Position numbers and translations under genes: made by a program. Shown here in pieces: positions 41,826-50,541 of a stretch of DNA of 64,000 nt; position 1 is the first letter of the stretch; every line of letters begins with the position of its first letter. The stretch comes from Cristatella mucedo (taxonomy: Eukaryota > Bryozoa > Phylactolaemata > Cristatellidae), in NCBI GenBank assembly GCA_009760855.2, contig WPIO01000002.1, positions 9,511,001 to 9,575,000 of the forward strand, in the 5' to 3' direction. Below the pieces are notes generated by a model. That model ran no database searches. It saw nothing but the letters and a program-made list of their open reading frames with translations, and was not told the origin of the DNA.

Positions 41826-44069
41826 TACAGAAGCAGGCTGCTACAGAAGCAGTTTGCTACAGAAGCAGGCTGCTACAGAAGCAGGCTGCTACAGAAGCAG
41901 GCTGCTACAGAAGCAGGCTGCTACAGAAGCAGGCTGCTGCAGAAGCAGGCTGCTACAGAAGCAGGCTGCTACAGAAGCAGGCTGCTACAGAAGCAGGCTG
42001 CTACAGAAGCAGGCTGCTACAGAAGCAGGCTGCTACAGAAGCAGGCTGCTACAGAAGCAGGCTGCTACAGAAGCAGGCTGCTACAGAAGCAGGCTGCTAC
42101 AGAAGCAGGCTGCTACAGAAGCAGGCTGCTACAGAAGCAGGCTGCTACAGAAGCAGGCTGCTACAGAAGCAGGCTGCTACAGAAGCAGGCTGCTACAGAA
42201 GCAGGCTGCTACAGAAGCAGGCTGCTACAGAAGCAGGCTGCTACAGAAGCAGGCTGCTACAGAAGCAGGCTGCTACAGAAGAAGGCTGCTACAGAAGCAG
42301 GCTGCTACAGAAGCAGGCTGCTACAGAAGCAGGCTGCTACAGAAGCAAGCTGCTACAGAAGCAGGCTGAAGCTGCTACAGAAGCAGGCTGCTACAGAAGC
42401 AGGCTGCTACAGAAGCAGGCTGCTACAGAAGCAAGCTGCTACAGAAGCAGGCTGCTACAGAAGCAAGCTGCTACAGAAGCAAGCTGCTACAGAAGCAAGC
42501 TGCTACAGAAGCAAGCTGCTACAGATGCTACAGAAGCAAGCTGCTACAGAAGCAAGCTGCTACAGAAGCAGGCTGCTACAGAAGCAGGCTGCTACAGAAG
42601 CAGGCTGCTACAGAAGCAAGCTGCTACAGAAGCAAGCTGCTACAGAAGCAAGCTGCTACAGAAGCAAGCTGCTACAGAAGCAAGCTGCTACAGAAGCAGG
42701 CTGCTACAGAAGCAAGCTGCTACAGAAGCAGGCTGCTACAGAAGCAGCTGCTACAGAAGCAGGCTGCTACAGAAGCAGGCTGCTACAGAAGCAGGCTGCT
42801 ACAGAAGCTGGCTGCTACAGAAGCTGGCTGCTACAGAAGCAGGCTGCTACAGAAGCAGCTGCTACAGAAGCAGGCTGCTACAGAAGCAAGCTGCTACAGA
42901 AGCAGGCTGCTACAGAAGCAAGCTGCTACAGAAGCAAGCTGCTACAGAAGCAAGCTGCTACAGAAGCAAGCTGCTACAGAAGCAAGCTGCTACAGAAGCA
43001 AGCTGCTACAGAAGCAAGCTGCTACAGAAGCAGGCTGCTACAGAAGCAGGCTACAGAAGCAGGCTGCTACAGAAGCAGGCTGCTACAGAAGCAAGCTGCT
43101 ACAGAAGCAGGCTGCTACAGAAGCAGGCTGCTACAGAAGCAGGCTGCTACAGAAGCAGGCTGCTACAGAAGCAGGCTGCTACAGAAGCAAGCTGCTACAG
43201 AAGCAGGCTGCTACAGAAGCAGGCTGCTACAGAAGCAGGCTGCTACAGAAGCAGGCTGCTACAGAAGCAGGCTGCTACAGAAGCAGGCTGCTACAGAAGC
43301 AGGCTGCTACAGAAGCAGGCTGCTACAGAAGCAGGCTGCTACAGAAGCAGGCTGCTACAGAATCAGGCTGCTACAGAAGCAGGCTGCTACAGAAGCAAGC
43401 TGCTACAGAAGCAAGCTGCTACAGAAGCAGGCTGCTACAGAAGCAGGCTGCTACAGAAGCAAGCTGCTACAGAAGCAAGCTGCTACAGAAGCAAGCTGCT
43501 ACAGAAGCAAGCTGCTACAGAAGCAGGCTGCTACAGAAGCAAGCTGCTACAGAAGAAGAAGGCTGCTACAGAAGCAGGCTGCTACAGAAGCAGGCTGCTA
43601 CAGAAGCTGGCTGCTACAGAAGCTGGCTGCTACAGAAGCAGGCTGCTACAGAAGCAGCTGCTACAGAAGCAGGCTGCTACAGAAGCAGGCTGCTACAGAA
43701 GCAGGCTGCTACAGAAGCAGGCTGCTACAGAAGCAGGCTGCTACAGAAGCGGGCTGCTACAGAAGCGGGCTGCTACAGAAGCAGGCTGCTACAGAAGCAG
43801 GCTGCTGCAGAAGCAGGCTGCTGCAGAAGCAGGCTGCTGCAGAAGCAGGCTGCTGCAGAAGCAGGCTGCTACAGAAGCAGGCTGCTGCAGAAGCAGGCTG
43901 CTACAGAAGCAGGCTGCTGCAGAAGCAGGCTGCTACAGAAGCAGGCTGCTGCAGAAGCAAGCTGCTGCAGAAGCAAGCTGCTGCAGAAGCAGGCTGCTGC
44001 AGAAGCAGGTTGCTGCAGAAGCAGGCTGCTACAGAAGCAGGCTGCTACAGAAGCAGGCTGCTACAGAAG

Positions 44070-44930
44070 CAGGCTGAGCCTGCTGCTGCTGCAGAAGCTG
44101 CTGCTACAGAAGCAGGCTGCTGCTGCAGAAGCAGCCTGCTGCTGCAGAAGCAGCCTGCTGCTGCAGAAGCAGCCTGCTGCTGCAGAAGCGGGCTGCTGCA
44201 GAAGCTGACAGAAGCAGGCTGCTGCTGCAGAAGCAGGCTGCTACAGAAGCAGGCTGCTACAGAAGCAAGCCGCTGCAGAAGCAAGCCGCTGCAGAAGCAG
44301 GCTGCTGCAGAAGCAGGCTGCTGCTGCAGAAGCAAGCAGCTGCAGAAGCAAGCTGCTGCAGAAGCAAGCTGCTGCAGAAGCAGGCTGCTGCAGAAGCAGG
44401 CTGCTGCTGCAGAAGCAGGCTGCTGCTACAGAAGCAGCCTGCTGCTACAGAAGCAGCTGCTACAGAAGCCTGCTGCTACAGAAGCAGCTGCTGCTACAGA
44501 AGCAGCTGCTGCAGAAGCAGGCTGCAGCAGAAGCCTGCTGCTGCAGAAGCAGCCTGCTGCTACAGAAGCAGGCTGCTGCAGCAGAAGCAGCCTGCTGCTG
44601 CAGCAGAAGCAGCTGCTGCTGCTGCAGCAGAGCAGCCAGCTGCTACAGAAGCAGGCTGCTACAGAAGCAGGCTGCTACAGAAGCAGGCTGCTACAGAAGC
44701 AGGCTGCTACAGAAGCAGGCTGCTACAGAAGCAGGCTGCTACAGAAGCAGGCTGCTACAGAAGCAGGCTGCTACAGAAGCAGGCTGCTACAGAAGCGGGC
44801 TGCTGCAGAAGCAGCCTGCTGCTGCAGAAGCAGCCTGCTGCTGCAGAAGCAGCCTGCTGCTGCAGAAGCAGCCTGCTGCTGCAGAAGCAGCCTGCTGCTG
44901 CAGAAGCAGCCTGCTGCTGCAGAAGCGGGC
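44070..44930. repeat. Irregular 16/19/22-bp satellite block (right)
   Basis: Units with one or two extra GCT triplets (for example GCAGCCTGCTGCTGCAGAA) are mixed with 16-mers. Because TGCAG replaces TACAG, the minus-strand TAG is lost and a meaningless minus-strand open stretch appears at 44,045 to 44,335. Confidence 0.85.
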
Positions 44931-46048
44931 TGCTGCAGAAGCGGGCTGCTACAGAAGCGGGCTGCTACAGAAGCGGGCTGCTACAGAAGCGGGCTGCTAC
45001 AGAAGCGGGCTGCTGCAGAAGCGGGCTGCTGCAGAAGCGGGCTGCTGCAGAAGCGGGCTGCTGCAGAAGCGGGCTGCTGCAGAAGCGGGCTGCTGCAGAA
45101 GCGGGCTGCTGCAGAAGCGGGCTGCTGCAGAAGCGGGCTGCTGCAGAAGCGGGCTGCTGCAGAAGCGGGCTGCTGCAGAAGCGGGCTGCTGCAGAAGCGG
45201 GCTGCTGCAGAAGCGGGCTGCTGCAGAAGCGGGCTGCTGCAGAAGCGGGCTGCTGCAGAAGCGAGCTGCTGCAGAAGCGAGCTGCTGCAGAAGCGAGCTG
45301 CTACAGAAGCGAGCTGCTACAGAAGCAGGCTGCTACAGAAGCAGGCTGCTACAGAAGCAGGCTGCTACAGAAGCAAGCTGCTACAGAAGCAAGCTGCTAC
45401 AGAAGCAAGCTGCTACAGAAGCAAGCTGCTACAGAAGCAAGCTGCTACAGATGCTACAGAAGCAAGCTGCTACAGATGCTACAGAAGCAAGCTGCTACAG
45501 AAGCAAGATGCTACAGATGCTACAGAAGCAAGCTGCTACAGAAGCAAGCTGCTACAGAAGCAAGCTGCTGCAGAAGCAAGCTGCTGCAGAAGCAAGCTGC
45601 TGCAGAAGCAAGCTGCTACAGAAGCAGGCTGCTACAGAAGCAAGCTGCTACAGAAGCAAGCTGCTACAGAAGCGAGCTGCTACAGAAGCGAGCTGCTACA
45701 GAAGCGAGCTGCTACAGAAGCGAGCTGCTACAGAAGCGAGCTGCTACAGAAGCGAGCTGCTACAGAAGCAGGCTGCTACAGAAGCAAGCTGCTACAGAAG
45801 CGAGCTGCTACAGATGCTACAGAAGCGAGCTGCTACAGAAGCGAGCTGCTACAGATGCTACAGAAGCGAGCTGCTACAGAAGCAGGCTGCTACAGAAGCG
45901 AGCTGCTACAGAAGCGAGCTTCTACAGATGCTACAGAAGCGAGCTGCTACAGAAGCGAGCTGCTACAGATGCTACAGAAGCGAGCTGCTACAGAAGCGAG
46001 CTGCTACAGAAGCGAGCTGCTACAGAAGCGAGCTGCTACAGAAGCTGG
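44930..46048. repeat. Terminal GCGGGC then GCGAGC satellite blocks
   Basis: GCGGGCTGCTGCAGAA units (about 44,930 to 45,260) pass into GCGAGC units by single changes. After a GCAAGC interlude, GCGAGCTGCTACAGAA dominates from about 45,660 to the array end. Several GATGCTACA insertions occur between 45,450 and 45,980. Confidence 0.88.
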
Positions 46049-46478
46049 TTTACACGTCTTTAAGCTTAGCAGATGTTTTTATAGTGAATTTGAAATACTA
46101 GTTCCAGGTTTGAATTGCTATGATATACCTAAAGACTATGTTGCTGCAGGAACAGTTAGAATTACAACGACTTATGAATTTGATATACCAATACGCGAAC
46201 CTCTTTTTATGTCTATACTTAAGGATGAGAAGTACTTTGAATTCGAATTTGATATAATTTCTGAATATGGCCGTTTTAACAATAAAAAAAGTTTTGGTTA
46301 TGATATCAAATACTATATGAAAAAAGTAGAGATACAATTAGTTGAAGAAGAACATCCACTTAGATTTGTAAGAATTGTTCTAGTGGTTAAAGAAATGTTG
46401 GAGAAATCTAAAATATTAATAAATAATTATTTAGGTGAACAAAAAATGTCACAACAAGGACTATGTGTCGAAGAATAA
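46049..46478 (+). pseudogene. C-terminal stump of an unrecognised viral-type protein, truncated by the satellite
   Basis: An open frame runs from the satellite into unique sequence and continues for about 140 codons to a stop at 46,476 to 46,478. The unique part has AT-rich codon use like the Polinton genes that follow. It includes a stretch rich in aromatic and acidic residues around FEFEFDIISEYGRF. I do not recognise the family. Polinton minor capsid or other virion proteins are possible but unsupported. The last ten or so codons, from ATG 46,446, may instead be the start of the fibre-like gene in another frame. The start of the original gene is missing, replaced by the array, so this is a 5'-truncated remnant. 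Its frame being open into the satellite is not evidence of a fusion protein, because all three forward satellite frames are open. Confidence 0.6.
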
Positions 46479-46971
46479 TGGATTCATTCTTTCTGATCTT
46501 GATGCAAATGGTAATAGAATTCTAAATTTAGCTGATCCTGTAAATGACTATGACGCTGTTACAAAGGCCTATGCAGACGCTAACTTTGTTGTCAATTCAG
46601 GAATAACAATGAATCTTGGTGGTAAACGTATTACAAATCTAGGGGCAGGTGTTAACCCTACCGATGGAGTAAATATTAGTCAAGTAAATAATTATGCTAC
46701 AAAAACCGGGGATACAATGCTAGGAGATTTAAACATGAATAGTTTTGCTATAACATCCACATATTGGAATTCTGGTAATACTAATCCAGTAGTACTAAAC
46801 GACGACTATTGTGTTACTTATGGAGGAATGAAAAGAGATGTATTACTAAAGAATTATCCTTCAACAACAAATATCAATATGGGTGGGTATTCAATTACTA
46901 ATGTTTCAGAGCCTGTAAATCCTTCTGACGTTGCAGCAAAGAATTACGTAGATAAAACACTTAAAACATAA
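46435..46971 (+). CDS. Fibre-like protein with tail-fibre-type repeats (shaft part)
   Basis: The 178-codon frame opens with GTG. It has three copies of a repeat of the form N-L-x-x-P-V-N-x-x-D-A-x-x-K-x-Y-x-D, at about residues 28-48, 65-87 and 152-172, with a TKTGDTMLGDLNM segment at 89-101. This repeat type is known from trimeric phage tail fibres and from fibre-like virion proteins; a receptor-binding fibre is the inferred role. No ATG fits the frame well. A better ATG at 46,446 lies in another frame that stops at 46,478, so a frameshift between about 46,446 and 46,480 is likely. A second frame change near 46,965 separates the probable head domain. It lies upstream of the integrase and on the same strand. 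Confidence 0.6.
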   Translation: MNKKCHNKDYVSKNNGFILSDLDANGNRILNLADPVNDYDAVTKAYADANFVVNSGITMNLGGKRITNLGAGVNPTDGVNISQVNNYATKTGDTMLGDLNMNSFAITSTYWNSGNTNPVVLNDDYCVTYGGMKRDVLLKNYPSTTNINMGGYSITNVSEPVNPSDVAAKNYVDKTLKT

Positions 46972-47294
46972 CGGAAGTAATTTCAATCTCAATGGACCCT
47001 AAAGCATTGAACCCAATACTAAATCTGTCAACTCCTTACTCGTGGACAAACAAAACTGCTCCACCTATAATAATCCTGAACGTAATGGTTGTAGGATCTT
47101 CTAATTGTGTGTTCCTTAGATCTAATAGTGATACGACACTAGTATCTGGTGATGTAAGAGCTATAAATACTTCTTCAACAGGTGTTAACTTAAAATACTA
47201 TGTATATTTTAGTAGGTTACCTACAGAGTATTACTTCGTTGATAGTACAGGAAAATTAAAGGTGAACCTATTAGTTAGTTATGTACCCACCTGA
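46965..47294 (+). pseudogene. Probable fibre head domain in a shifted frame
   Basis: The frame opens directly after a stop at 46,962 to 46,964 and can be read to 47,294 (about 109 codons). It overlaps the last bases of the shaft frame, so the simplest reading is one fibre gene broken by a single frameshift near 46,965. The sequence is rich in beta-forming Val, Tyr, Thr and Ser residues, includes two SNxD-like turns, and ends in a LLVSYVPT tail; a compact C-terminal knob is the inference. An independent 100-codon gene from ATG 46,992 is the alternative. Its end overlaps the end of the minus-strand zinc-protein remnant by about 24 bases, tail to tail. Confidence 0.5.
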
Positions 47295-47714
47295 AAAGTG
47301 TAAATGAACTATTAAAACTATTAACTCTTTTATCTTTGTTGCTTTGTGCTTACCTTTAACAACCGGAAATAATTTAGAAATAGAACAAATGGCTTCATGA
47401 TCTAAACAATGATGTAAAGAAGTAGAACAACATTGTTTTTTTTAAGTGTTTCTTAACCAGTAAATACAGTTTAGTTGGTTTTTCTTTTTTATAATAATTA
47501 GAATTTATGTTGCAGTACGAACAGATTATGCAGTGGTTGTTACGAAAAAGGTTAGAATAAAATTCAGTTTCTTCCATATCTTTATCACAGATACAACAAC
47601 GTATTTCATATTCCGGTTTTGGTTTTTTCTTTTTGGTTTACAATATGGATGACCTGTTTCAAGGTATTCAACTTCATTAAATGTGCTTAAGCATGTATCA
47701 CAAAATGTTTCCAT
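47271..47714 (-). pseudogene. Cysteine-rich putative zinc-binding protein, two frameshifts
   Basis: From ATG 47,714 the frame gives CDTC at residues 5-8 and a later Cys. After a frame change in the A/T-rich run near 47,620 to 47,635 it continues with CCIC and then CIIC-SYC pairs. A second frame change at the T run 47,436 to 47,443 leads into a segment with further Cys and His residues that is open to 47,271. Paired CxxC motifs suggest a zinc-ribbon or RING-like fold; the function is unknown. The gene diverges from the integrase, sharing a 10-base intergenic promoter region with a CTATAG palindrome. Both breaks lie in homopolymers, so they may be sequencing errors rather than mutations. Confidence 0.55.
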
Positions 47715-47727
47715 TCTCTATAGAATG
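47712..47727. promoter_or_regulatory. Shared divergent promoter with CTATAG palindrome
   Basis: Only 10 bases separate the minus-strand ATG (47,714) from the plus-strand ATG of the integrase (47,725). They contain the palindrome CTATAG at 47,718 to 47,723. The same core precedes most other genes of the element, here serving both directions. Confidence 0.5.
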
Positions 47728-48582
47728 TCGTTCTTAACTCTAAATGAAAGAAAAAAGAAGGTAGATTTAATCCTGACTCAGATATAAGTCAAGTATTCAA
47801 ACCAAGACCAAAGAACATTCCACAAGGTTTCTTTAATATTGTTGAGCCTAATGAAAATCCTCAAGCAGACATTTTATACATGCCTAATGATTCTGGATAT
47901 AAATATGCTTTGAGTGTTATTGATGTTGCTAGTAGATATAAAGAATCAAGACCTCATAAAACAAAGTCTTCTAAAGAAGTAAAAAAAAGCAATAATAGAT
48001 ATCTACAGTAAAGGTCCTTTGAAATGGCCAAAGAAAATGAATGTTGATCCTGGGTCAGAATTTACAGGTGAGTTTGCTAAAGAAATGAAAAAACATGAAA
48101 CACAAATCATCAATGGTACTACTAAAAAGAGTGCTGCATTAGTTGAAAGAATGAATAGAACAGTTGCTGAGAGAGCATTCATTGCTCAGTATGAAAAATA
48201 ATTAGAAAGTATTAATAAAGGAGACTATACTAGAAATAAAGAGTTGGTTGATAATCTACCAAAGATCATTGAGTATCTAAATAATAGTGCTACAAAAATG
48301 ATTGGTGAAGAACCTGCAAAGGCGATAAAAAAGGTAAAACTAAAGAAATCGAAATATCATGGGAAAAAGCTAGTAGAACTTGGAACAAGTGTTAGGTATT
48401 TATTAGAAGAGGGTGAGGGAGAAGATGAAAAAAGAAAAAGAGCTACAGATGCGATATGGAGTTTAACAAAACATACTATTGTTAGAATAATGGTATTGTA
48501 AGAACAACCAGCTAGATTTTTTTTAAATGATGTTAAGAGAAGTTTTGTTAGAGAGGAGTTACAAGTTATTAGTCAACATTAA
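47725..48582 (+). pseudogene. Polinton/Maverick-type retroviral integrase (rve), broken
   Basis: This is an integrase of the RNase H-like D,D,E family that would catalyse insertion of the element. Candidate catalytic residues are an Asp in QADILY (codon near 47,868), the Asp of NVDPGSEF (48,046) and the Glu of ALVERMNRT (48,145). The second Asp and the Glu have about 32 residues between them, slightly under the usual 34-35. A C-terminal SH3/chromo-like segment ends near 48,582. From ATG 47,725 the frame changes in the A run at 47,748 to 47,758, changes again at the A8 run near 47,981 to 47,989, and then meets in-frame TAA at 48,199 and 48,499. There is little room for an N-terminal HHCC zinc domain. 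It is inactive as assembled. Confidence 0.9.
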
Positions 48583-48968
48583 TTTCAGTTTGTGAGTTTG
48601 CTAGTACAATTCCTTCAAACTCTTCCTTTGTAATTTCATCATCAGATAAAGCGTTAGTATTCAATGAGATAATTTCAGAGTTGGAACATAAAGCATTTCT
48701 TTTACGTTAGTCTATTTCTGATAGAACACCTTCAACTGAAACAAACATTACAGATAGAGCTGAAAAGAAAGTTACAGCATGGCTAATAGATGGTATTACT
48801 TGAATATAAGTACCTGAAACAGTTACTCCTAATGCTATTACTATATTTATAAATCTAATTACATATCTAGCTGTTGTTAGATTTATTAGGCATCCCCTAA
48901 TTTTTTTTATTAAACTGAACAGTCTCTTCATATTTTTTAAAAGCAAAATCTTTTCTCACATCTGGCAT
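48569..48968 (-). pseudogene. Small two-helix membrane protein, frameshift and stop
   Basis: The gene starts at ATG 48,968 just after a TATATAGA motif. It reads about 23 codons, changes frame in the A8 run (plus strand T run at 48,902 to 48,909), and continues through two hydrophobic segments: about 20 residues around INIVIALGVTVSG, and a second around VTFFSALSVMFVSV. An in-frame TAA lies at 48,707 to 48,709, after which the frame stays open for another 45 codons of acidic tail to 48,569. The end overlaps the integrase end by 14 bases, tail to tail. The function is unknown; a virion or host-membrane protein is a guess. Confidence 0.6.
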
Positions 48969-48972
48969 TTTT

Positions 48973-48984
48973 TCTATATAAAAT
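48973..48984 (-). promoter_or_regulatory. TATATAG-type start motif
   Basis: The sense strand reads TTTTATATAGAAAAAATG into the membrane-protein start. Confidence 0.5.
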
Positions 48985-49008
48985 TTCTATAATCTTTTTT
49001 GTAAATAT

Positions 49009-49398
49009 TTAGATCCACCAATCCATAGTCTCTTCAATCAACTCTTCCGGAGGTTCAAAGTCTTTTCCTTGATCTATTTCTTTTTTTATTTGTTTTGTTA
49101 GTTCTATTTTTTTAGAGTAAGCTTCTGATTTAATTTTATTTATTTTTTCTATTTTTAAGTCATTGAGAAACTCTTCAAAGATTGATCCATCTCTTACTTT
49201 ACTAAATATGTTTGCAATCTCTGGTTCAGAGTGATTGATTCTTAAAGCCTTGTATTCAATAACTAGTTTAACAGCGTTTAGTAATGTTGATTTAATGTCT
49301 TCAATTCTACCCATAGGATATGAACAAATCTTAAAATTTGAATGTTGTTGACCTTGAACTTCATTAAGGCAATCCCTACTCCTTGTTTCAATTCCCAT
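49009..49398 (-). CDS. Hypothetical 129-residue helical protein
   Basis: This is an intact frame from ATG 49,398, preceded by the shared motif (TATAGAAATGG on the sense strand). The second half is charged and probably helical, with a Lys/Glu/Ile-rich stretch at residues 80-112 that could form a coiled coil. It ends in an unusual acidic segment followed by MDWWI. Two Cys lie near the N-terminus (C10, C26). I do not recognise the family. Its position among late-type small genes of the element suggests a virion or accessory protein, but that is inference. Confidence 0.65.
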   Translation of the reverse strand: MGIETRSRDCLNEVQGQQHSNFKICSYPMGRIEDIKSTLLNAVKLVIEYKALRINHSEPEIANIFSKVRDGSIFEEFLNDLKIEKINKIKSEAYSKKIELTKQIKKEIDQGKDFEPPEELIEETMDWWI

Positions 49399-49408
49399 TT
49401 CTATAATA
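49399..49408 (-). promoter_or_regulatory. TATAG-type start motif
   Basis: The sense strand reads TATTATAGAAATGG at the start of the 129-residue gene, with a leader of only about three bases. Confidence 0.5.
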
Positions 49409-49435
49409 CTGTTTATTTTGTTTTAATTAAATTAA

Positions 49436-49909
49436 TTATGCTGATTGTGGCTCTATAGCTGCAGCAGTTGCCTTTTGTCTTGAGCTAACACCGTCAGCTA
49501 GATCAGCAACAACCGCATAACATTCATCTTTAACAATTCCAGAGATATCTGGTTTAACTCCTGACACGCCTGTGATAACTGTTGAGAGTGTTGGAAGTTG
49601 AGATGAAATCCAAGTTGTGTAGCCAGAGATTTCAGAAGGATCGTCAAGAAGTGCATCGACTTTAGATCTAACAGTAGATTCAAGATTAGCTGTTACATCA
49701 GTTAGACCTGCGGTTATAATCTTTTGAGCCTCGATATCACATTCATCGAGATAGAATTTCTTAACCGAATTGTCAGTCATAACTGAAATATCTGAATCAA
49801 GTGTTTGCTGGTCGTATGCAGTCATTCTTGACCTAACAAGATAATCAACGTATGACTTCAGGAGAGTAGCACTAGTAGCAAGATTGGGATCGGTAACGTC
49901 GTTCTGCAT
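49436..49909 (-). CDS. Hypothetical 157-residue protein
   Basis: This is an intact frame from ATG 49,909, preceded by TATATAGGAAATG. Composition is rich in Asp, Ser, Thr, Val and Ala, with three Cys-poor helical blocks; only two Cys occur (in DECDIEA and KDECYAVV). It carries repeated D-rich turns (LDSDISV, LLDDPSE, PDISGIV) and ends in an Ala-rich tail. There is no transmembrane segment or known motif that I can see. A structural protein of the element is possible because of its length, composition and promoter, but I do not recognise it. It sits 37 bases upstream of the 129-residue gene on the same strand. Confidence 0.65.
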   Translation of the reverse strand: MQNDVTDPNLATSATLLKSYVDYLVRSRMTAYDQQTLDSDISVMTDNSVKKFYLDECDIEAQKIITAGLTDVTANLESTVRSKVDALLDDPSEISGYTTWISSQLPTLSTVITGVSGVKPDISGIVKDECYAVVADLADGVSSRQKATAAAIEPQSA

Positions 49910-49922
49910 TTCCTATATAAAA
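49910..49922 (-). promoter_or_regulatory. TATATAG-type start motif
   Basis: The sense strand reads TTTTATATAGGAAATG, directly abutting the start codon of the 157-residue gene. Confidence 0.55.
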
Positions 49923-49964
49923 AAAGAAATATAAATTAAAAAGTAATGTTTTCAATATCAATAA

Positions 49965-50213
49965 TTAAAATGGAAATGGAAAACAAGTACGACCTGTTAA
50001 TTGTGTACAAGCTTCTTTCATCTTATTAGAAGCATTACAGATCTCTAAAAGACAATCAATAGTTTTTCTATCTAGTTCTTTCATAGTACTATAAAATCTT
50101 CTAAAACTATAATTGCTATAATCACCAGAAGGATAAGGATGTATTTTTAATATCGACAAAAATATAGCCCTTGAATGATAACACTAAAGTATCTTATCAA
50201 TTTCATCTTCCAT
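49965..50213 (-). pseudogene. Small paralogous module protein, copy 1, with in-frame stop
   Basis: From ATG 50,213 the frame reads MEDEIDKIL, meets TAG at 50,184 to 50,186, and stays open in the same frame to 49,965 (83 codons in total). The part after the stop has LDRKTIDCLLEICNASNK, which matches the LD...LLxICDAxD signature of its neighbours. The N-terminal hydrophobic IL also matches. The function of the family is unknown. The stop makes this copy probably dead, unless a downstream start is used. Confidence 0.6.
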
Positions 50214-50226
50214 TTTCTATAATATA
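50214..50226 (-). promoter_or_regulatory. TATAG-type start motif
   Basis: The sense strand reads TATATTATAGAAAATGG at the ATG of paralog copy 1. The motif therefore marks the upstream start, not the later open frame. Confidence 0.5.
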
Positions 50227-50292
50227 CTTATAAATTATTTAATATATAAAAAGGAAACTTCTTATATGTAAAAATGATTAGTTTTTTTGTTT

Positions 50293-50535
50293 TTACATCA
50301 TCAAATATTTAATGAGATTTATCAAATGCTGTTGTATATTTTTTTCTTTCTTTCTCATTTTATCATATGCATCACAAACATCTAAAATAACCCAAATTTT
50401 TGGTGCGGGTAGTTTAAAGATATACTTATAAAGATCTGTAGGGATGTATGGAGTGTCATCTTCAAAACCACAAAACATTTTTGCAATTCTTACACCATAT
50501 TCACGGCAAAGAATTCTTGAAACTTGTTGATCCAT
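50293..50535 (-). CDS. Small paralogous module protein, copy 2
   Basis: An 80-residue protein from ATG 50,535. It has SRILC near the N-terminus, MFCGF at about 20-24, and VILDVCDAYDK at about 49-59, followed by a Lys-rich tail. The pattern is shared with the neighbours at 50,589, 50,951, 51,500 and 52,201 and with copy 1. The predicted structure is all-helical, with no signal peptide or membrane span. I do not recognise the family. The start is fixed by the shared upstream motif. Confidence 0.7.
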   Translation of the reverse strand: MDQQVSRILCREYGVRIAKMFCGFEDDTPYIPTDLYKYIFKLPAPKIWVILDVCDAYDKMRKKEKNIQQHLINLIKYLMM

Positions 50536-50541
50536 CTTTCT

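Larger units (their letters stand above)
1..46048. repeat. 46-kb satellite array of a 16-bp unit
   Basis: The stretch is a head-to-tail array of GCAGGCTGCTACAGAA and close variants, with no spacers and no other element inserted. The array already runs at base 1, so its left end is outside the window. The right end is at about 46,048, where a last partial unit passes into unique AT-rich sequence. Occasional units gain or lose a few bases (for example GCAGCTGCTACAGAA with one G missing, or an extra GCT). The plus strand has no stop codon in any frame of the consensus; the minus strand meets TAG once per 16 codons. The unit contains the odd palindrome AGCAG-G-CTGCT. Function is unknown; a centromeric, subtelomeric or other heterochromatic satellite is an inference. 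Confidence 0.98.

Noticed and set aside
44045-44335. Minus-strand open frame in the satellite
   Set aside because: It is caused by local TGCAG units that remove the minus-strand TAG; no other coding evidence.
1-46048. CRISPR array
   Set aside because: Repeats are directly adjacent with no unique spacers, and the setting is eukaryotic.
366-46101. Very long repeat proteins in several plus-strand frames
   Set aside because: They exist in overlapping sets in all three frames only because the 16-mer has no forward stop; starts are chance ATG, GTG or TTG variants.
46098-46337. Minus-strand frame opposite the truncated viral gene
   Set aside because: It is a shadow of the plus-strand coding sequence, with no motif or start signal.
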